DNA from: an uncultured Lachnospiraceae bacterium | GTDB taxonomy: Bacteria; Bacillota; Clostridia; Lachnospirales; Lachnospiraceae | Reading direction: 5' to 3' | NCBI GenBank assembly: GCA_910577825.1 | Contig: CAJTOK010000026.1 | Coordinates: 1-15,751, forward strand | Length of the DNA: 15,751 nt | In this document: positions 1 through 6,824 of the stretch, piece by piece | Numbering within the stretch: the first letter of the stretch is position 1 | Layout: each line of letters begins with the position of its first letter | The notes under the pieces: generated by a model | What the model was told of the DNA's origin: nothing | Databases searched by the model: none | The model's input: only the letters and a program-made list of their open reading frames with translations | Position numbers and translations under genes: made by a program

Positions 1-1157
1 TTGGTAAAAATAACCACGTTGCTTCAATGATGGATGAATCCGGGAAAGTTGTCTTTAAGGCTTTTTCTTTCCCTAACACTTCTGATGGCGGGGAATCCCT
101 TTTCTCAAAGCTTTCTTCATATTCATCTGACACAGCCAGTTTTGAAGTTGGTATGGAAGCAACAGGACACTACTGGCTTGCTGTTTATTCTTTTCTTTAT
201 GAAAAGGGGTTCATACAGCATGTCATAAACCCCATACAGACAGATGGCTGGCGTAAAGGTAAAGAAATCCGCAGGCGTAAAAATGACACCATTGATTCTG
301 TCATTATTGCAGATTTAATCCGTTACGGACAGTTTGTGGAAACCCATCTGGCAGGGGAAGACCTTTTCTCACTGCGTAACCTTACAAGATTCCGCAGCTA
401 TCTTACAGGGTCTGTTGGTGACCTGAAACGTAAGGTAGTCTGTATACTTGACCAGGTGTTCCCAGAATACCAGTCTGTATTTTCAGATATATTTGGCAAA
501 ACTTCAAAAGAAATCCTTATGCAGTTCCCTTCACCAATGGATTTTGAAGAAATGCCATCTGAAACCCTGGCAGAACTGCTGGCAAAGTTAAGCCGGCAAA
601 AAGCTGGCAACGAAAAAGCATTGCAGCTAAAAGATGCTGCCAGACATTCTTTTGGCATTACTTTTGCACAGGACAGTTTTACTTTCCAGCTTAAAGCACT
701 TTTAGCACAGATTTCTTTTATTGAAAGCCAGATAAAAGATACTGATATTGAGATTAATTCCATTATGGAAAAACTGGATTCCCCTGTCACTACAATAACT
801 GGCATAGGTAAAGTTACTGGTGCTGCTATAATTAGTGAAATTGGTGATATTTCTAAATTTGACAGCCCTAAGAAACTTGCTGCATATGCCGGGCTTGATG
901 CTTCTGTCAGCCAGTCTGGGGAATTTGAAGCCACACATAATGTAATGAGCAAGCGTGGTTCACCATACCTGCGCAAAGCAATTTTCCAGGCAGCACTTGT
1001 TGCTTCTTTTAAAGACCCTGTGTTAAGTGTTTTCTACCAGAAAAAACGGGCAGAAGGCAAACACCATCTTACATGTGTTGGTGCTGTTTCCAGAAAAATG
1101 TGTAATATTATTTATGCTGTCTTAAAAAACGGGCAGCCTTACGTACCTAAAGCTTAA
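1..1157 (+). CDS. IS110-family transposase (5' partial)
   Basis: This is a DEDD-type transposase that would mobilise its own element by RNA-guided (bridge RNA) recombination. The frame is open to the left edge: codons before the first ATG (27) read GKNNHVAS, which continues the usual 'D-x-G-K-x-x-H' start of IS110 enzymes, so the real start and first catalytic Asp lie outside the window. Numbering from ATG 27, E44 (in GMEATGHYW) and the D87/D90 pair (KNDTIDS) match the other RuvC-like acidic residues. The C-terminal Transposase_20-type domain spans about residues 250-345 (TGIGKVTGAAIISEIGD, then AYAGLDASVSQSGEF with the candidate catalytic serine at 293-297, then KRGSPYLRKA). The 3' end is intact (TAA). 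It is the only large gene reading rightward and converges on the phage module. Family assignment is confident; activity is not shown. Confidence 0.93.
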   Translation, partial: GKNNHVASMMDESGKVVFKAFSFPNTSDGGESLFSKLSSYSSDTASFEVGMEATGHYWLAVYSFLYEKGFIQHVINPIQTDGWRKGKEIRRRKNDTIDSVIIADLIRYGQFVETHLAGEDLFSLRNLTRFRSYLTGSVGDLKRKVVCILDQVFPEYQSVFSDIFGKTSKEILMQFPSPMDFEEMPSETLAELLAKLSRQKAGNEKALQLKDAARHSFGITFAQDSFTFQLKALLAQISFIESQIKDTDIEINSIMEKLDSPVTTITGIGKVTGAAIISEIGDISKFDSPKKLAAYAGLDASVSQSGEFEATHNVMSKRGSPYLRKAIFQAALVASFKDPVLSVFYQKKRAEGKHHLTCVGAVSRKMCNIIYAVLKNGQPYVPKA

Positions 1158-1200
1158 TAAATTACATATGTTATATTAAGTTTGTATTTATGCAAGCTTG
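1..1200 (+). mobile_element. IS110-family insertion element, ends not determined
   Basis: The transposase gene implies an insertion element. IS110-family elements lack the usual terminal inverted repeats and often make no target duplication, so neither end can be fixed by eye. The left end and upstream non-coding DNA, where bridge RNA is usually encoded in the IS110 group, are outside the window. The right end lies somewhere in the 121 bases between the transposase stop and the end of the convergent gene at 1279; the end coordinate given is a placeholder inside that gap. Confidence 0.6.
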
Positions 1201-1278
1201 TTTGCTATACCCTTTTTTATCAAAAAATTATTTTTATTTTTTTGTTTTTCTGCTTGACTTTTTATAGTTGGTCTTTCC

Positions 1279-1545
1279 CTAAAACGGCAACTCATTTTCA
1301 AACCTGTAATTCTGCTTCACCGACACGAAATCGGCTTTTGCGTCTGATAAAAATTGCGCTATTTCCTGCGGTGCGGGTTCGTGGTCTAATTCCTGCTCTT
1401 TGATTATTAAAGCTCCTATTTGGGCGCTAAATCCACACGAATAACTCATAAAACCAGATTTAAAATCTTTTTTCATTGCCTTTATTACCCAAAACTCTTC
1501 CAGTACCTTGTTTTCCTCATGTTTTACGGTCACATTATGTAACAT
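1279..1545 (-). CDS. Possible independent 88-aa product from internal start in the MBL chimera
   Basis: In frame with the chimera, ATG at 1543-1545 (residue 119) is preceded by GCGAGGAAAAATC, a proper ribosome site with AGGA seven bases upstream. The product begins MLHNVTVKHEENK and ends with an acidic ENELPF tip. I do not recognise the family. The internal ribosome site is best explained as the original start of a separate downstream gene captured by a deletion. Whether it is still used alone is inference. Confidence 0.4.
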   Translation of the reverse strand: MLHNVTVKHEENKVLEEFWVIKAMKKDFKSGFMSYSCGFSAQIGALIIKEQELDHEPAPQEIAQFLSDAKADFVSVKQNYRFENELPF

Positions 1546-1899
1546 TGATTTTTCCTCGCTTTCATTATCTGTCATGTCAAATTCAAAAACCTTAAAATCT
1601 CTCGTTCTTTTTCCGTAGTATGTTGGATAATGTCTATCCATTTCTGCCATTTTCCATTTTCCAATATAGGGCTTGAAAACGGTCATTCCCATATTCTCAA
1701 AGTCCTTAACCGCCCTTGCGTGGTCGCCGTGTCCGTGGCTGACTACCGCCCCAACAACATCAGATACATTAAAGCCAATTCCTTTCAGTATTTGTTTTCT
1801 TGCTAAACCCAAATCTAAGAGAAGTATCTTTCCGTCATTGTCATATAAGGCGTAACAATTTCCCTGCTGACTGCCAGTTCCGATACATCTAACGAACAT
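1279..1899 (-). CDS. MBL-fold hydrolase N-terminal half fused to a small phage protein
   Basis: Residues 1-110 match the N-terminal half of phage YycJ-like metallo-beta-lactamase-fold hydrolases: MFVRCIGTGSQQGNC, LLLDLG, and the metal motif SHGHGDH (H55, H57, D59, H60). The frame reaches FDMTD (106-111), where family members normally continue into a third histidine and a second metal-ligand aspartate; both are absent. It then runs into an unrelated segment of about 88 residues starting at M119 and ending NYRFENELPF. That M119 has its own ribosome site (AGGA seven bases upstream). I infer an in-frame deletion that joined two neighbouring genes, leaving a hydrolase probably unable to assemble its dinuclear metal site. 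The start at 1899 is supported by AGGTGA seven bases before ATG. It overlaps the radical SAM stop by 11 bases, so the two are probably translationally coupled. The TAG stop at 1279 looks genuine, since the PF ending is a natural terminus. Confidence 0.8.
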   Translation of the reverse strand: MFVRCIGTGSQQGNCYALYDNDGKILLLDLGLARKQILKGIGFNVSDVVGAVVSHGHGDHARAVKDFENMGMTVFKPYIGKWKMAEMDRHYPTYYGKRTRDFKVFEFDMTDNESEEKSMLHNVTVKHEENKVLEEFWVIKAMKKDFKSGFMSYSCGFSAQIGALIIKEQELDHEPAPQEIAQFLSDAKADFVSVKQNYRFENELPF

Positions 1900-2899
1900 C
1901 TAAATCACCTCGATTTTCTTTGAAATAAATCTCCTTTATCGTTTTTCCATCACTTCTCGGAACATAATCCATAAAATCGCATGAATTATATAAAATCCTG
2001 TTATTGCACCATCTCTGCAAATCCCTTAATATATGCCTTTGTGGAAGTGAATTTTTCCTATATATTCTCACATCAGGTCTGAACCCGATTTCTTCTATCT
2101 TCTTTATTCTGTATAAATCCTGCTCTATATCAGTATCAAAGTTAGTCAGCATATACACGCTTTCACTGCTCTTATCTACTGCCAGCTTTTCTTTTGCAAT
2201 TTTCAATCCTCTTGTAATTTCTTTCTCAAATCTCATAAAATCAAAAGCAAAATGCACCATTGACATATTTATCTGGTTCAGCAATTCTACATTTCTCTCA
2301 TTGATAAACCTCGCATCCAATCCTTGCGTAAAATCAACTTTCGCTCCGCTGTCTGCTAACTGTTGTAGCAATTCCATGTGGTCTTTGCAGGCTAATAAGT
2401 TCGGGTCTAAAATCTTTATGTTCTTCTGCCCTCTCCAAAATTCCGATAAATCAGCGACTTTATGTGAACATCTGCCCTCTTTTTGGCTTACGATGCAGAA
2501 AGAACAGTTATTGCAGCACCCTCTTGTCAAAAATCCGTAGGCGGTATTCTTGGTGTACTGCGGATATAAGTCGTAATCTGGATAAATATGTTCAACCTCA
2601 TAGGGCAAATCAAAATTCTTGCTTTCATCAAACACTTCTTTTCCGTCAACTACGCTGATACAATATCCAGTGCCGCCCTTGATTATCTCTTTTGCATTGA
2701 CATAGTATGGATAGTCCAGCGTGTATTCCTCTGAAAATACCTTTGACATATACGCCTTGTCGAACGGTTCTCCTATGCTGTGAAATAACGGATCGTACCA
2801 TTCAACTCTATCTCCTTGCTGTTTATGCCATGCGGATAGTTTCATCAGTGGTAGGTTCGGGAAATTATGAGAATCAACATCTATTAAGGCTATTCGCAA
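1889..2899 (-). CDS. Phage radical SAM protein
   Basis: This 336-aa protein is a radical S-adenosylmethionine enzyme by its CX3CX2C cluster motif in RGCCNNCSFC (C128, C132, C135). It has a ~120-residue N-terminal part of the B12-binding-like type (MRIALIDVDSHNFPNLPLMKLS). Further SAM-barrel features are ILDPNLLA, QGLDARFI and the MLTNFDTD strand. Such proteins occur in early regions of Clostridia phages; the substrate is unknown to me, and tRNA or DNA modification are only guesses. It seems full length. The start is TTG at 2897-2899, chosen because AAGGAAG sits about seven bases upstream and no in-frame ATG fits. It lies 14 bases after the 67-aa gene and overlaps the MBL gene, so it belongs to the same transcript. 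Confidence 0.85.
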   Translation of the reverse strand: MRIALIDVDSHNFPNLPLMKLSAWHKQQGDRVEWYDPLFHSIGEPFDKAYMSKVFSEEYTLDYPYYVNAKEIIKGGTGYCISVVDGKEVFDESKNFDLPYEVEHIYPDYDLYPQYTKNTAYGFLTRGCCNNCSFCIVSQKEGRCSHKVADLSEFWRGQKNIKILDPNLLACKDHMELLQQLADSGAKVDFTQGLDARFINERNVELLNQINMSMVHFAFDFMRFEKEITRGLKIAKEKLAVDKSSESVYMLTNFDTDIEQDLYRIKKIEEIGFRPDVRIYRKNSLPQRHILRDLQRWCNNRILYNSCDFMDYVPRSDGKTIKEIYFKENRGDLDVR

Positions 2900-2913
2900 A
2901 TCGTCACTTCCTT

Positions 2914-3117
2914 TTATGCCCCAACATTTTCAACAGACAAAATCTGTTCTCCTGCTTCCAAATCAATCTCTGTTACTTTAAGTTTTGCTTTCTTAAAGCC
3001 GCTTATTTTCCATCTTGCATATCTTTCAGCATGGAGTTCATCTTCTGCAACGACAACCGCTTTGTAGTTATCGCACCATGAATAGTGGTCTATTCGGTCT
3101 ATTACAAATACTTTCAT
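2914..3117 (-). CDS. Small phage protein of unknown function (67 aa)
   Basis: This short acidic/basic alpha-beta protein (MKVFVIDRIDHYSWCDNY, then VVVAEDELHAERYARW) has no recognised catalytic motif. The pattern 'V-V-A-E-D-E-x-x-A-E' resembles small phage proteins annotated only as hypothetical. Its ATG (3115-3117) overlaps a TGA in the frame of the upstream vWA chimera as ATGA, the classical coupling arrangement. That matters because the chimera now stops earlier at an amber codon, so the coupling may be lost. A purine-rich ribosome site (GGAGGGAGG) lies further upstream. It appears intact and its function is unknown. Confidence 0.7.
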   Translation of the reverse strand: MKVFVIDRIDHYSWCDNYKAVVVAEDELHAERYARWKISGFKKAKLKVTEIDLEAGEQILSVENVGA

Positions 3118-3161
3118 TCTCCCTCGTTTCCTCCCTCCAAAATCCCATGTATCACCCTCAA

Positions 3162-3695
3162 CTACTCTAAGGAAATATCCCTTTGCGAACCGTATCTGAA
3201 CCTCTGTTCAATCTCCCGAAACAGCCTGATTTTCTCTTGTTTTTCCTCAATCTCCTTTCTTGTCAGATAGAGAATGTAGTCTACGCAGCAATCAGTTTTC
3301 TCAACAAGTCTTTTATAGCTTTCTCTATATTCAAACGCGATTTCTCCCCAAATCCCGTCTGACCGTTTTCCCGCCTTTATGTATTTTCTCCCTACAGAAG
3401 AAACCTCCCATTCCTCAATACATTCTTTCTTGTAGCCTCCGATATTGATAAAGTCTGAAAAATCTGCCCTTGCCACAAGGATTTCATCTGCTTCTTTGCT
3501 GTCTGTGAGTGCTGTCTTAAACTCGGTAAGGCAGTTCTGCATATCCTTGATGTACTGTGTCATACTTCCGCTTTCATCAATCCCCAAAAAGATAAGGTTA
3601 ATACTCTCACTCTCCAAATCGTCAACGGCGGTATTCTCTACCTCGATTTCGTCCAAACCGTCAATCTCAATTCCGTTTTCTTCGTAATTGCTCAT
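3162..3695 (-). CDS. vWA-domain / 'VGRKY' phage protein chimera, cut by an amber codon
   Basis: The first ~88 residues are the start of a von Willebrand A domain with a MIDAS motif (D40, S42, S44 in FLGIDESGSM), ending at ADFSDFINIGGYK. The rest of the domain, including the MIDAS threonine, is missing. From about residue 92 the sequence (EEWEVSSVGRKYIKAG ... LTRKEIEEKQEKIRLFREIEQRF) matches a different small phage protein I know by its VGRKY motif, function unknown. An in-frame deletion probably fused the two. The gene stops at TAG (3162-3164). The same frame continues as LRVIHGILEGGNEGE to a TGA overlapping the next start, so the amber codon appears to replace the Gln of a conserved 'LEQL'. 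The start at 3695 is chosen by AGGA eight bases upstream rather than the ATG at 3737, which overlaps the previous gene. Confidence 0.75.
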   Translation of the reverse strand: MSNYEENGIEIDGLDEIEVENTAVDDLESESINLIFLGIDESGSMTQYIKDMQNCLTEFKTALTDSKEADEILVARADFSDFINIGGYKKECIEEWEVSSVGRKYIKAGKRSDGIWGEIAFEYRESYKRLVEKTDCCVDYILYLTRKEIEEKQEKIRLFREIEQRFRYGSQRDISLE

Positions 3696-3699
3696 GGTT

Positions 3700-3930
3700 T
3701 TAGTCCTCGCTTTCTTCAATTTCTTCTTCATAAACAATTTCCGCTCTGTTGTGGGAAGTATGCAGAAAATTCCCTTCTGCTATAATTCTGTACGCGTCCC
3801 ATTCTTCCACATTTTCAAGGCTCAAATCTTCGCTGTTAAAAGCCTCTTTAATTGCCTCTTTTTCGCTTTCTGCCTTAACTTCCACGTAGCAAACCGCTAC
3901 GATTGGCACTTTTACGGTATATTTCTTCAT
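3700..3930 (-). CDS. Small phage protein of unknown function (76 aa)
   Basis: The protein begins MKKYTVKVPIVAVCYVEVKA, followed by ESEKEAIKEAFN and a very acidic tail (YEEEIEESED). This is the layout of small alpha-beta phage proteins of the 'Y-x-V-x-V-P ... V-E-A-E-S-x-x-E-A' type, which have no known function. It has a strong ribosome site (AGGAGGGG about seven bases before ATG) and lies 10 bases after the nicotinamidase stop and 4 bases before the vWA chimera start, so it is an operon member. No catalytic residues can be named. Confidence 0.7.
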   Translation of the reverse strand: MKKYTVKVPIVAVCYVEVKAESEKEAIKEAFNSEDLSLENVEEWDAYRIIAEGNFLHTSHNRAEIVYEEEIEESED

Positions 3931-3940
3931 GCCGCCCCTC

Positions 3941-4873
3941 CTACAAAATACTGTCTGTGCTGTTCACAAGGTTTACATGGTACTTGGTCTTGAACTCGTC
4001 AAATGCCTGTTTTGTCATACCCTCAAAGTCAACGCCTGGAACAACAACGCAAGACATACAATCTTCAAGAATATAGATTTTCTCTGTAACATCTTTCCTG
4101 TTTCCGTAGTGTTCAAGAATCTGCTTAATGCTCTCTAACACGCAATGGCTGGCGGCTTCTCCTGCGATTATGATTTTGTCGTATTTCTCTACTTTGTTAA
4201 GGAAATCAATGTTTATGTTCACGTTGTTTTCCGGCGTACATCCGGCTTCTTCCTTTGTTATTCCATACATTTCAGAAAGCGGATTGTATCCTTTTACCAT
4301 TCTTTCTGTCGCCGCTTTCTTCGCTACCGAATGGAAATACACCATGTTTGCAAACTGATTTTCCAACGCACAGCCAGTGGTTCCCTGTATGCAGTGATAA
4401 GGCCATACCATGAGCGTTTTCTTTGCGCTCGCTTCAAGGTTTTCTACATACTGCCTTGATTTCAGCGGATGGATAATCGGTCTGTACTTTCCGTTGTCAA
4501 GGTCTTCCAATGTAATGGGTGTATTTGGTGTCGGATTACTCCCGTTTTCATCAATCCACCAGCACGGATGAAAAATCTGGTGCGGCGTGTGCGTGTCGAT
4601 TGATACCGCAATATTGCTGATTTTATCCATGTTGTTGTAGATGAACCTTGTCATGCGCTCCACGTCTCCATGCGCTCCCGGTACGCCCAATGCACCGTTG
4701 TCCATAAAGTCCTGCTGAACATCAATCCCGATAAACAGCGCACGTTCCTTGTTCTGCTTTGACGGTGTAAGCTGTTCATCATTCGCCTTTTTCAAGATTT
4801 CATTCAGCGAAACAGGGTTCTCTGCCTTGCCGATGGCGTTTACGTTTACGATTTCTTCATAATTTGTTTTCAT
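3941..4873 (-). CDS. Nicotinamidase / isochorismatase-family hydrolase
   Basis: This 310-aa cysteine hydrolase of the isochorismatase fold carries nicotinamidase signatures. Catalytic triad candidates are D51 (FIGIDVQQDF), K194 (RMVKGYNPLSE) and C244 (AGEAASHCVLE). The metal-binding set is D93/H95 (SIDTHTPHQIFH) plus H160 in WPYHCIQGT, the equivalent of WPxHCxxGT in PncA enzymes. The expected reaction is nicotinamide to nicotinate plus ammonia, the first step of NAD salvage. It is longer than the ~200-aa bacterial enzymes because of an N-terminal extension and a middle insertion. The start at 4873 has AAGGAGG eight bases upstream; the frame extends to an ATG at 4912, but that has no ribosome site. 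In a phage it may support NAD supply or counter NAD-depleting defences, which is inference. It heads a downstream set of small genes. Confidence 0.87.
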   Translation of the reverse strand: MKTNYEEIVNVNAIGKAENPVSLNEILKKANDEQLTPSKQNKERALFIGIDVQQDFMDNGALGVPGAHGDVERMTRFIYNNMDKISNIAVSIDTHTPHQIFHPCWWIDENGSNPTPNTPITLEDLDNGKYRPIIHPLKSRQYVENLEASAKKTLMVWPYHCIQGTTGCALENQFANMVYFHSVAKKAATERMVKGYNPLSEMYGITKEEAGCTPENNVNINIDFLNKVEKYDKIIIAGEAASHCVLESIKQILEHYGNRKDVTEKIYILEDCMSCVVVPGVDFEGMTKQAFDEFKTKYHVNLVNSTDSIL

Positions 4874-4928
4874 TAAAAAATCCTCCTTAAAATTGTTTAT
4901 GTTAATTTGCATTACTGCCTGTTTTATT

Positions 4929-4955
4929 GCGGACTTCCCACGAAAGAAAGTCCGC
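4929..4955 (-). promoter_or_regulatory. RNA hairpin A in intergenic gap
   Basis: Bases 4929-4936 and 4948-4955 are exact complements. On the minus-strand RNA two more pairs form, one of them U.G (4947/4937), giving a 10-bp stem with a 7-base loop. It is not followed by a U-run, so it is not a classical terminator. It lies in the gap between the 68-aa gene and the nicotinamidase and closely resembles hairpin B at 7166-7189. Confidence 0.55.
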
Positions 4956-4985
4956 TGTGTGACTACCTAAAGAACAAAAGATATT

Positions 4986-5192
4986 TCAAACCTCTTTCAA
5001 TATGCAGTAACATTCTGGCGCAACAAATCCGTACTCCATCACGTCTTTTTCTGTTTCGATTTGCAAAATATCTTGGTATCTTCCGTCATAAAGAACCGTT
5101 CCAACCTTAACTTCCTTGTCCTCGGTTTTTTCATATTTCTTTCCTTCAACAAAAAGCAATTCTGGCGTTTGCGCCCATTCTAAAACTTTCAT
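4986..5192 (-). CDS. Small phage protein of unknown function (68 aa)
   Basis: It begins MKVLEWAQTPELLFVEGKKY and has a central VGTVLYDGRYQDILQIE strand pattern, suggesting a small all-beta or alpha-beta fold. It contains two cysteines near the C-terminus (PECYCILKE). No family is recognised. The ribosome site AAGGGAGGAA sits seven bases before ATG. It follows recT by 12 bases and is cotranscribed with it. Downstream comes hairpin A, which separates it from the nicotinamidase. Confidence 0.65.
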   Translation of the reverse strand: MKVLEWAQTPELLFVEGKKYEKTEDKEVKVGTVLYDGRYQDILQIETEKDVMEYGFVAPECYCILKEV

Positions 5193-5204
5193 AAAATTCC
5201 TCCC

Positions 5205-6032
5205 TTAAAACGGTACTTTCTGTTCTTTTGTTGTCTGTTCGTCCTGTGCCGCCTCTGGCTCGTCTATAATTTCCTCAAACTGAACGCTATTTGCGTTCTC
5301 TGCAATCTCTGCCTCAACAATCTTCTCTGTGTCGGTTTCAATCTCCATTCCTGCCATAAAAGCGGTCTGCTGTGTCGGATTTTCAAAATCCAGTTCAATG
5401 TGCTTGCAAAGCCTATGTAGCACTGTTTTCTTGTACATTTCCCCTGTGAAGTTCTTCCATGCAGGAGAATTACTTGCCTTGCTTGATTTCCTTGTGTTCT
5501 CCAAGTCCGCAAGGCTCATGGTGTCGTAAATCATACCGCCGTCTTGATAAAGGCAGACTGCAAATGCGCCGATAATGTCCGCATTGTTAAATGGCTTTGG
5601 CTTGAAATTGATACCCTGTTCTCCATTTACAATGGTTTCCTCAAACTCATCACCATCACGAACTAACTTAGCGTAAATATCCTTAATCGGTCTGATAGAA
5701 TACTTCTTTGCCAGTTTCTTTGCCCCTCTGTAGTCGGTCTGATAATTTAACTGGTTGCCATAGGGAATTAGGTAACATTCCTTGCTGTAAAAGTCCAAGC
5801 CGAGGTATGCACCTTTTAACAGCCCTGTCATAATCTCGCTCCGCTTGTATTCCATTAACTTAGGATTGTCATGGATAAGGGCGAGTGCATTTTGTACAAA
5901 CCTTTGCTTGTTGAAATCCTTTGGAAGTGCGTCATTTACGCTCTCCAACTTTTCCATGAGTGCCATATCAAATGTTCTCTGCTTTGTAACTGTTCCCTCG
6001 TTCTGTGCCGATACCTCATTTTTTGTTGCCAT
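5205..6032 (-). CDS. recT: RecT-family single-strand annealing protein
   Basis: This 275-aa RecT homologue anneals complementary single strands during phage recombination and replication. Recognisable family segments are the N-terminal KDFNKQRFVQNALALIHDNP, the core MTGLLKGAYLGLDFYSKECY and LIPYGNQLNYQTDYRGAKKL, then IIGAFAVCLYQDGG and SPAWKNFTGEMYKKTVLHRL. The C-terminus is an acidic linker ending EQKVPF, similar to the tip of SSB proteins. It is full length for the family, with a strong ribosome site (AAGGAGG) before the ATG. No RecE-type exonuclease or SSB gene is seen in the window; the neighbouring coiled-coil gene and the MBL remnant are usual RecT companions. Confidence 0.95.
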   Translation of the reverse strand: MATKNEVSAQNEGTVTKQRTFDMALMEKLESVNDALPKDFNKQRFVQNALALIHDNPKLMEYKRSEIMTGLLKGAYLGLDFYSKECYLIPYGNQLNYQTDYRGAKKLAKKYSIRPIKDIYAKLVRDGDEFEETIVNGEQGINFKPKPFNNADIIGAFAVCLYQDGGMIYDTMSLADLENTRKSSKASNSPAWKNFTGEMYKKTVLHRLCKHIELDFENPTQQTAFMAGMEIETDTEKIVEAEIAENANSVQFEEIIDEPEAAQDEQTTKEQKVPF

Positions 6033-6046
6033 AATTCATATCCTCC

Positions 6047-6283
6047 TTAAAATAATGTTGGTTTTCCTGCTACCGCCGTCATTGCACCTTTTGTAAGTTC
6101 AAATGCCTGCTGTTCTGTAAATCCGCTACGAACAAAGCTGTCATTGATAGCCTTAATCTCGTCTGCCATTTCATCATACTTTCTGTACTTTTCCAGTTTC
6201 TCAATGTCCGCTTTAAGAACTTCAATTTCCTCATTCTTCTGCTCGATTTCTTCAAGCAGTTCATTCTTTGTTTTTACTGCCAC
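6047..6283 (-). CDS. Small coiled-coil phage protein (78 aa)
   Basis: Residues 5-40 are a charged heptad-like coiled coil (ELLEEIEQKNEEIEVLKADI). They are followed by a helical segment NDSFVRSGFTEQQAFELTKG, a motif seen in small proteins encoded beside phage recombination genes. The start is GTG at 6281-6283, supported by GAGGA about eight bases upstream; there is no suitable ATG. It ends 14 bases before recT, so it is probably cotranscribed. Function unknown; a recT accessory or scaffold role is only suggested by position. Confidence 0.75.
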   Translation of the reverse strand: MAVKTKNELLEEIEQKNEEIEVLKADIEKLEKYRKYDEMADEIKAINDSFVRSGFTEQQAFELTKGAMTAVAGKPTLF

Positions 6284-6303
6284 GTCTTATTCCTCGCTTT
6301 CTT

Positions 6304-6495
6304 TTATAAAATTCCTCTATGAACGTCTGCAATCTTGTCAATGGTTTGCCTTATTTCCCATTTCTTATCTTCATCAAGTTCATGCCTTAGAACTCTTGAA
6401 AACGCTGTTTCGTGAGCATACCCCAAATACTCTGATACTTCCCACAAAAATACTCCACATTCTTTTGCATAATCACGAATGTCTTTATTCGCCAT
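6304..6495 (-). CDS. Small HTH-like phage protein (63 aa)
   Basis: The sequence IRDYAKECGVFLWEVSEYLGYAHETAFSRVLRHEL resembles a helix-turn-helix of the phage regulator type, where 'GVxLWEVAExLG' is the first helix pair and 'FSRxLRxEL' the recognition helix. The rest is a charged helix (DEDKKWEIRQTIDKIADV). The start at 6495 follows GAGGAT and AAGGAG elements. The frameshifted upstream gene now reads through this start in another frame. The length and intact frame suggest it is functional. DNA binding is inference from the helix pattern. Confidence 0.7.
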   Translation of the reverse strand: MANKDIRDYAKECGVFLWEVSEYLGYAHETAFSRVLRHELDEDKKWEIRQTIDKIADVHRGIL

Positions 6496-6546
6496 ATCCT
6501 CATTCTCCTTTCGCCCTCAACCCATGCCATAAGGTGTATGGGGAGG

Positions 6547-6824
6547 TTAATCTTTGCAATTCTCTTTGTAATCTTCAATCGCTTTTCCCAAGCAAGCCAT
6601 GACAGAGGCTTTTCAAGCAAACATTCCCTCTCGAAAAAGTTTTTGCCATCTGCTCCATGCCAATCGCCCACAATATAAAGGCTTGCATTTGCCGACATAA
6701 TATCAGTTGCCTTGTCATGGTACAGAATATGTATCTCATAGCAAGCACCAGCCGCAATAACGTATCTGTATAAGCCTTTTGTAACATCGTTCCATGCGTT
6801 AAAATTTTTCAAACTTTCGTTCAT
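6547..6824 (-). pseudogene. Small phage protein gene with a one-base frameshift
   Basis: The start (ATG 6822-6824, GGAGG eight bases upstream) and the first ~75 residues (MNESLKNFNAWNDVTKGLYR, VIAAGACYEIHILYHD, LYIVGDWHGADGKNFFEREC) look like a conserved small phage protein of unknown function. At the minus-strand run AAAA (6610-6613) the frame appears to slip. Continuing in the current frame gives an odd basic tail that reads to 6387 through the next gene. Adding one A instead gives EKASVMACLGKAIEDYKE and then NCKD, followed by TAA at 6547, an acidic helical end that stops neatly before the next gene. A 5-A run shortened to 4 explains both. It could be a true mutation or a homopolymer sequencing error. 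Confidence 0.6.

Noticed and set aside
1190..1230. Weak stem near GCAAGCTTGTTTGC followed by T-rich DNA as transposase terminator
   Set aside because: The stem would need an impossible 2-base loop; not supported.
1158..1278. IS110 bridge RNA or right-end structure
   Set aside because: The upstream end, where the RNA is usually encoded in this group, is outside the window and no convincing structure is visible in this short gap.
3162..3164. Possible genome-wide recoding of TAG to glutamine
   Set aside because: The radical SAM and MBL genes end at TAG in sensible places, and reading past them gives no family-like sequence, so a single nonsense mutation is simpler.
6387..6546. Long basic tail of the frameshifted small protein as real coding sequence
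   Set aside because: It runs through the intact 63-aa gene in another frame, and the alternative frame gives a coherent ending.
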